Assembly (NCBI RefSeq): GCF_039595395.1
Contig: NZ_JBCNLP010000001.1
Span: 310,001 to 374,000, forward strand
Source of the DNA: Novosphingobium sp.
GTDB lineage: Bacteria > Pseudomonadota > Alphaproteobacteria > Sphingomonadales > Sphingomonadaceae
Length of the DNA: 64,000 nt
Direction of reading: 5' to 3'
Shown here: piece after piece, positions 58,897-64,000 of the stretch
How positions within the stretch are numbered: position 1 is the first letter of the stretch
How the letters are laid out: every line of letters begins with the position of its first letter
Made by a program: the position numbers and the translations under genes
The notes under the pieces: generated by a model
What the model was told of the DNA's origin: nothing
Databases searched by the model: none
What the model saw: only the letters and a program-made list of their open reading frames with translations

Positions 58897-61800
58897 TCAG
58901 GCGCCGGCGGTTAAGGTTTGCGGAGCCGTGTTGTCACGCAGGGTCAGGCTGACCAGCACCGGCATCACCAGCAACACCAGCGGATATTGCAGCAGCAACC
59001 CGGAGATGATCGCGATGGCCAGCGGCTGCTGGATGCCCGATCCTTGCCCGATGGCAAAGGCCAGCGGCAGCAGGGTGAGGATCGCCGCCAGCGTTGTCAT
59101 GGTGATGGGGCGCAAGCGGTTCCGTGCCGCCTGCCACACCGCCTCGGCGCGGGGCAGATGCGCGGCCAGCTCCTCATATTCCGAGACGTAGAAGATCGCC
59201 ATTTCGGTGCCGATGCCGATGATCATCGTCATCCCCATCAGCGCGGTGATGTTGAGATCCACGCCCGTCAGCCACAGGCCGGTGAAGACCGCCGTGGTCG
59301 AGAGCAGCGAACAGGCAATGATGATCAGCGGCAGCACCAGCCCGCGATAGAGCACTACCAGCAGGATCAGCTCGGCGATCAGCGCCGCGCCGAACACGCG
59401 GATCAGCCCGTTGAAGGCGATCTGCTGCTGCTGATAGAGCCCGCCCAGCTCGTAACGCACGCCTTGCGCCAGCGTGCCGGGCTGGTCGAGCACCTTGGTC
59501 ACATCGCCCACCGCCGCGCCCATGCCGCGCCCCTGAATGCGCCCGGTGACGGCGACCATCGGCTCCAGATTCTCGCGGGTGATCTGCGGCTGTCCGGCCA
59601 CGGGATCGATGGTGGCCACGCGGCTCAAGGGGAAGACATGGCCGTCGGTGGCGCGGATCGGCAGGCTTTCCAGATCGTTCTGGCTCAGCGTCAGCGCCTC
59701 GGGCAGGCGCACGCGCACATCGACCGGCTTGCCCGGCTGGGCGAGCGAGGTGGCGATGGTGCCCGACAGCGCATCGCTCATCTGGCTCTGCACATCGGCG
59801 ACGGTCACGCTTTCCAGCCCCGCGCGCACCGGATCGATCTTCACATCCAGCGCGTCACCGGCCAGGCGGACGCCATCCTTCACCTCGATCACGCCATCGA
59901 TCTTGCCGATCAGCGCCGCGACCTTCTTGGCCTGCCCATACAGCACCGAAGGATCGGCGGCGAAGAGCTTGACCTCAATGGGCTGGGGCACGGCGGTAAG
60001 GTCGCCGATCAGATCCTCCATCAGCTGCGCCACCTCGACATCGACGCCCGGCACCTTCTGCGCCACTTCGGCGGCGACGGCGGCGGCGATCTCCTCGGTG
60101 GGCTTGCTGTGGCTGGGTTTCAGCTTGACGAAATAGTCGCCGTGATAGCTTTGCCCCAGATCGCCGCCCATGCCCGTGCCCAGACGGCGCGAAAAGGTCA
60201 GCACATCCGGATTGGCGCGCAGCAACGCATCGATCTGGCCGACTTGCCGCCCGGTCTCGTTCAGCGAAGTGCCCGGCGGCGTGTAGTAATCCATCACGAA
60301 GCCGCCCTCATCCACCTTGGGCATAAAGCCGGTGGGCACGCGGGCATAGCCGATATAGCCGACCACCAGCAGCGGCAGGGCAATTGCCAGCAGCAGCACC
60401 GGGCGGCGTGACAGGCGCGAGAGCAGGCCGTGATGCACCGTCTCCATGCGCCCGTCGGCCTCGGCGCCCGGATCGTGCCATTTGCCGAAATCGACCAGCG
60501 CGCGCACCAGAATCGGCACCACGAAGGCGGTCATCGCCCAACTGATCGCCAGCGCCGCCGCCATCGTCACCGACAGGGCCTTGGAAAAGGCCCCGGTCAC
60601 GCCGGTCAGGAAGGAGAGCGGCAGAAAGACGATCAGCGTCGCCAGACTCGATCCCATCAGCGGTGCCATAAATTCGCGCGCGGCGGGCAGCACGGCTTCG
60701 TCGCCCAGTGGCTGGCCGTCCTTGCCTTTCGCCCCGGCGCGGCGGGCGATATGCTCGACCATCACGATCACATCGTCGATCAGCAGGCCGACCGCCGCCG
60801 CGATGCCGCCCAAAGTCATGATGTTGAAGCTCATGCCCAGAATGGAGAGCACCAGCACCGTGGCCGCCAGCGTCGCAGGCACCACGATCACCGCCACCAG
60901 CGTGACGCGCCAACTGCGCAGGAAGGCGAGCAGCACGATGGCCGCCAGCACCAGCCCGATCAGCACCGCATCGCGCACGCTGGCCACCGACTGGGTCACC
61001 AGCTCGCTCTGGTCGTACCAGTTGACGAGGCGGACGCCGGGCGGCAGCGGGAAGGCCTTCAGGCGCCGTTGCACCTCCTGAGCGATCTGCACGGCATTGC
61101 CATCGGGTTGCTCATAGATGTTGAACAGCACGGCGGGCTTGCCGTCCTCGACGATGCGCAGCCATTGCGGCACGCTGCCATCCTGCACCGTGGCGACATC
61201 GCGCACGCGCACCACACCGGCGGGGTCGGACTTGACCACGATGTCGCCGATCTGCGTTGAACTGACCGCGCTGCGGTCGGCGATCACCAGCGAGAGGCGC
61301 CCGCGATCCTGCACCTGTCCCACGGCGGAGAGCACATTGCCCGCCTTGATCGCCTGCGCCAGATCGCCCAGCGCCATGCCATGGTCGGCCAGACGATGCG
61401 GATCGGCCAGCACCTCGACCTCGCTGGTCTCGCCGCCCTGCACGCCGACACGGGCCAGACCGGGGATCGAGGAAAGCAGCGGGGTGATCTGATATTTGGC
61501 CAGATCCTGCAGCGCCTTGGGATCGCGATCCGATTCCAGCGCATAGGAGATGATTGGGAAGACCGTGGGGTCCATCCGCCGCACATTGTACTGTGTGCCG
61601 GTGGGCAGGCTGGGCAGCACGCGGCCGATGGCGGTGTCGACCAGCAAGGTGCTGGCCACCATATCGCGGCCCCAGCCGAAATCGATGGAGATCTGCGCCG
61701 CGCCCCGGCTGGTTTCCGAACGCACATCCTGCACGCCGGGCAGGGCGCGGATCGCTTCCTCGACCGGGCGGGTGACGGTCAGCGCGGTCTGGTCGGCGGG

Positions 61801-61959
61801 GCGGCTGCCCGCGTCGAGATCGACTACGACGCGCGGGAAAGAGACCTGCGGAAACAGGCCGATGGGCAGGCCGAAGGCCGCCACCAGGCCCGCCAGCGCC
61901 GCGGCCATGGCGATCAGCACAAAGGCGCGCGATTGCGTGCGAAGCAGATGTTCCAGCAT
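58897..61959 (-). CDS. RND-family efflux permease (inner membrane pump)
   Basis: 1020 residues. Twelve membrane segments in two halves with periplasmic porter/docking domains. N-terminal SRAFVLIAMAAALAGLVAAF; TM4 motif GIAAAVGLLIDDVIVMVEHI with an Asp pair, more like drug (HAE) than metal (HME) pumps; TM10 GMTMIIGIGTEMAIFYVSEY. Substrate unresolved. Start ATG 61959 shares one base with the adaptor stop (TGATG). Last gene of a tripartite operon. Confidence 0.93.
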   Translation of the reverse strand: MLEHLLRTQSRAFVLIAMAAALAGLVAAFGLPIGLFPQVSFPRVVVDLDAGSRPADQTALTVTRPVEEAIRALPGVQDVRSETSRGAAQISIDFGWGRDMVASTLLVDTAIGRVLPSLPTGTQYNVRRMDPTVFPIISYALESDRDPKALQDLAKYQITPLLSSIPGLARVGVQGGETSEVEVLADPHRLADHGMALGDLAQAIKAGNVLSAVGQVQDRGRLSLVIADRSAVSSTQIGDIVVKSDPAGVVRVRDVATVQDGSVPQWLRIVEDGKPAVLFNIYEQPDGNAVQIAQEVQRRLKAFPLPPGVRLVNWYDQSELVTQSVASVRDAVLIGLVLAAIVLLAFLRSWRVTLVAVIVVPATLAATVLVLSILGMSFNIMTLGGIAAAVGLLIDDVIVMVEHIARRAGAKGKDGQPLGDEAVLPAAREFMAPLMGSSLATLIVFLPLSFLTGVTGAFSKALSVTMAAALAISWAMTAFVVPILVRALVDFGKWHDPGAEADGRMETVHHGLLSRLSRRPVLLLAIALPLLVVGYIGYARVPTGFMPKVDEGGFVMDYYTPPGTSLNETGRQVGQIDALLRANPDVLTFSRRLGTGMGGDLGQSYHGDYFVKLKPSHSKPTEEIAAAVAAEVAQKVPGVDVEVAQLMEDLIGDLTAVPQPIEVKLFAADPSVLYGQAKKVAALIGKIDGVIEVKDGVRLAGDALDVKIDPVRAGLESVTVADVQSQMSDALSGTIATSLAQPGKPVDVRVRLPEALTLSQNDLESLPIRATDGHVFPLSRVATIDPVAGQPQITRENLEPMVAVTGRIQGRGMGAAVGDVTKVLDQPGTLAQGVRYELGGLYQQQQIAFNGLIRVFGAALIAELILLVVLYRGLVLPLIIIACSLLSTTAVFTGLWLTGVDLNITALMGMTMIIGIGTEMAIFYVSEYEELAAHLPRAEAVWQAARNRLRPITMTTLAAILTLLPLAFAIGQGSGIQQPLAIAIISGLLLQYPLVLLVMPVLVSLTLRDNTAPQTLTAGA

Positions 61960-62984
61960 CACTGCCCCCGACGCAGGCGGTCGCCGTCATGCGCCTGATA
62001 GGCGCCATCGACCACCACCGGGCGCGCGGTATCGAGTGCGCCGCTCACCACATCGCTTTTGTCGGTGGAGAGCAGCACGGTGACAGGCAATTGATGCGCT
62101 TTGCCGCCGACATCCTGAAACACATGGGGCGGCCCATCGGCGGTGACCACCGCCTGATGCGGCACCACCCAGCCATGCACGGGCCGCGTGGCGATCTGCG
62201 CCTTGACCGCCTCGCCGGGCATCAAAGCGCCAGCGGGGAAGGCGATGTCGACCGACACCAGCCGGGTCTTGGGATCGAGCGCGCCTGCCACACGCAGCAC
62301 ATGGCCGGTGACCGCCGCGCCGCCCGTCAGGCGCTGCACTGACACGCTCTGGCCGGGGTTGACGCGGGCGCGCTGCGCAGGGTCGATCCCGGCGGTGACG
62401 ATCAGCGCGCCGCCCTTGGCCACGGTCAGCAGCGGGGCGCTCGGCTGGGTGCGGTCGCCCTGCGCCACGGTCAGTGTGGCGATCACCCCGTCGAAGGGGG
62501 CGGTGACGGTGGTGCTGGCCTGTCCTGCGCCCTCGGCGGAGAGGCCTTGCAGGCTGGCGCGGGCGTCGGCGACGGATTTGCTGGCCTGCGCCATCTGGTC
62601 GGCGGTGGCCAGCTGCTGGCTGAGCAGCTGGCGGGTGCTGTTTTCCTGCACCTGCGCGGCATGCAGCGCATTGAGCGCCTGGGCATAGCTGGCGCGCGCA
62701 CTGGCGGCGGGGGCGAAGGTCAGCAGCTTCTGCCCCGCATGCACCGCAAGGCCGGGGGTGACCAGCAGCGCGGTGACCTGTCCCGGCTGGGCGAAGCTGA
62801 TCGTCTGCACCCCCGAGAGCGAAGGCGCGGCGGTGCCATAGGCCGTCACGGTTTCGGGCAGATCGCCCTGCGTCACGCTTGTGGTGGTGACTGCCACGCT
62901 GGGCTGGGTGTCGGCGGGCTGGTCCGCGCTGCCGCAAGCCGTCAGGGTCAGCAGAGGGAGCGCGAGGAAAGGCAGGCGGTTCAT
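61959..62984 (-). CDS. RND efflux periplasmic adaptor, lipoprotein
   Basis: 341 residues. Lipobox LTLTACGSA predicts lipid anchoring at Cys17. Then a lipoyl-like half (VTAYGTAAPSLSGVQTISFA), a helical hairpin with QALNALHAAQVQENSTRQLL, the other lipoyl half (GQASTTVTAPFDGVIATL) and beta-barrel/membrane-proximal domains. It bridges the RND pump and the TolC-like channel. ATGA overlap with the outer-membrane gene upstream. Confidence 0.92.
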   Translation of the reverse strand: MNRLPFLALPLLTLTACGSADQPADTQPSVAVTTTSVTQGDLPETVTAYGTAAPSLSGVQTISFAQPGQVTALLVTPGLAVHAGQKLLTFAPAASARASYAQALNALHAAQVQENSTRQLLSQQLATADQMAQASKSVADARASLQGLSAEGAGQASTTVTAPFDGVIATLTVAQGDRTQPSAPLLTVAKGGALIVTAGIDPAQRARVNPGQSVSVQRLTGGAAVTGHVLRVAGALDPKTRLVSVDIAFPAGALMPGEAVKAQIATRPVHGWVVPHQAVVTADGPPHVFQDVGGKAHQLPVTVLLSTDKSDVVSGALDTARPVVVDGAYQAHDGDRLRRGQ

Positions 62985-64000
62985 TGTGCGCCTCCGGTCT
63001 TCACGGTGGGCAGGCCCTCGCCAGTCAGCGTCTGAAGGGCGATCTGGCGGTCGAGCGCAGCGGTCTGCAAGCTCATCAGTTCCTGTTCCTTGGCAAGGCG
63101 GTTGGCGACGAGATCGGCAAAGGCACGTTCGTCGATGGTGCCCGCATGAAGTGCCGTTTCGGCGCGGCGGGCGGCGTCGCGCGCGGCGGGGATCTCGCGG
63201 CGCACACGGTCGAGCTGGGTGGCGATCTGGGCATATTGCGCCAGCAGCCCCTCGGCCTCGCCGGAGACGGCGGACAGGCGCGCGTCATACTCGGCGCGCA
63301 ACTGGGCGCGGGTGGCGCGGGCGATGGCGATCTGGCCCTGATTGCGGTCGAAGACGGGCAGGCCCAGCGCGGCATTGGGGCCGCCGTTGATGACCTTGGA
63401 ATTGTCGCTGGCGACGCCGCCGCCCAGCACCAGATCGGGGAATTGTGCCTGAATGGCCTCACGCACGCCTTCCTCGGCGGCGGCATAGCCGAAGCGCAGC
63501 GCGATCAGATCGGGGCGGCGGTCGGGCAGCGTGGCCAGTCCCGCGCGCGTGGCGGCGGGGTCGAAGGGCGGCAGATCGGGCTGGGCCACCAGCGGCAGCG
63601 CCGCGTCGGGGCGCAGGCCGAGCAGGGCGTTGAGCTGTTGCCGCAAGGCCAGTTGCCGCTGGTCGAGCCCCTCCAGCGCGGCGCGGGCGGCCTGCAGCGC
63701 GGCGCGGTCGGGCGCCAGCATGGCCAGCGTGGCATTGCCCCGCGTCATGGCCTGTTCCAGCCTTGCGTTGCGATCCGCCAGCAGGGTGACGGTCTCGGCG
63801 GTGGCGGGGCGGCTCTGCTCGCCCATGATGATGTCGGTGGCGAGCTGGCGGGCGAGGCCGGCGGTCTGCCATTCCTGCCAGACGATGTCGGCGGCGACCT
63901 GCTGCTGGGCATCGCGCGCGCCGCGCAGATGGGCGCGATAGGTGATGATGGCGCGCAGATTCTGCGCCAGCCCCACATTCCACGCCGGAACCGTGCCCAC
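62981..64000 (-). CDS. TolC-family outer membrane efflux channel, N-terminus cut by window end
   Basis: The visible 339 residues end in TLTGEGLPTVKTGGAQ and are open at the window edge, so the signal peptide is outside. Alternating long helices with OEP repeats: AALEGLDQRQLALRQQLNAL, then DLIALRFGYAAAEEGVREAI and FPDLVLGGGVASDNSKV (start of second repeat). Together with the next two genes it forms a complete efflux system. Confidence 0.88.
   Translation of the reverse strand: MGTVPAWNVGLAQNLRAIITYRAHLRGARDAQQQVAADIVWQEWQTAGLARQLATDIIMGEQSRPATAETVTLLADRNARLEQAMTRGNATLAMLAPDRAALQAARAALEGLDQRQLALRQQLNALLGLRPDAALPLVAQPDLPPFDPAATRAGLATLPDRRPDLIALRFGYAAAEEGVREAIQAQFPDLVLGGGVASDNSKVINGGPNAALGLPVFDRNQGQIAIARATRAQLRAEYDARLSAVSGEAEGLLAQYAQIATQLDRVRREIPAARDAARRAETALHAGTIDERAFADLVANRLAKEQELMSLQTAALDRQIALQTLTGEGLPTVKTGGAQ

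Overview
The window reads as chromosomal DNA of a high-GC alphaproteobacterium, most likely a sphingomonad (Sphingomonadaceae, Novosphingobium/Sphingomonas-like). The family types support this: rpoBC, rplJL, ftsK, an AcnA-type aconitase, the MoxR/DUF58 cluster, a TonB-dependent receptor next to an acid phosphatase, an ECF sigma/anti-sigma pair and a membrane-bound cytochrome c. The genus is an inference. I see no rRNA, tRNA, CRISPR array, prophage or intact insertion sequence; genes are dense and often overlap by ATGA or TGATG.

Layout. 1-7.5 kb: a truncated response regulator behind a secreted EF-hand protein, a VOC/cupin pair, and divergent aminopeptidase P and oligopeptidase B, the latter followed by two small membrane proteins and a thioesterase. 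7.8-13.3 kb: ftsK, then ppx/gppA-rlmE and a P-loop kinase gene flanked by two half copies of a repeat. 13.4-22.0 kb: rpoC and rpoB on the minus strand, unreadable as single ORFs because about 25 small indels (nearly all insertions) and one stop lie between about 14.39 and 20.50 kb. 22.3-27.3 kb: an Ala/Pro-rich anchored protein, an ICMT-like methyltransferase, the L10 leader with rplJL, a ParDE module and a cytochrome c. 27.4-34.7 kb: a prephenate dehydratase and a six-gene MoxR operon (DUF4129-DUF4350-MoxR-DUF58-SpoIIM-RDD). 34.9-44.2 kb: ispG, a retropepsin-like protease, a GNAT, two L,D-transpeptidase-type genes, an EamA permease and acnA. 44.3-47.8 kb: etfBA, a ferredoxin-NADP reductase and an unrecognised partner behind a Fur-like palindrome. 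48.0-53.4 kb: an EF-hand protein, ECF sigma, anti-sigma, CnrX/ZraP-like sensor, DUF1800 and DUF1501 in one run. 53.4-64 kb: a COG4705 protein, a Pho-box-preceded cluster (YVTN-like propeller, class A acid phosphatase, TonB receptor) and an RND tripartite efflux operon running off the window.

The most distinctive non-coding feature is a family of about 230-bp intergenic repeats (four full copies at 1.46, 7.54, 36.03 and 38.25 kb, two half copies at 12.53 and 13.30 kb). Each full copy is bounded by inverted, self-palindromic ends and lies directly 3' of a stop codon. The half copies bracket the kinase gene in matching orientation, as if it sat inside one element.

Candidates for an undescribed system are the EF-hand/ECF sigma/anti-sigma/periplasmic sensor/DUF1800/DUF1501 run, the repeat family with its possible cargo gene, and the Fur-box-linked unknown protein plus reductase. 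The rpoBC lesions are most likely sequence error, not biology. Repeat boundaries, promoters and operators were found by eye and not scored statistically.
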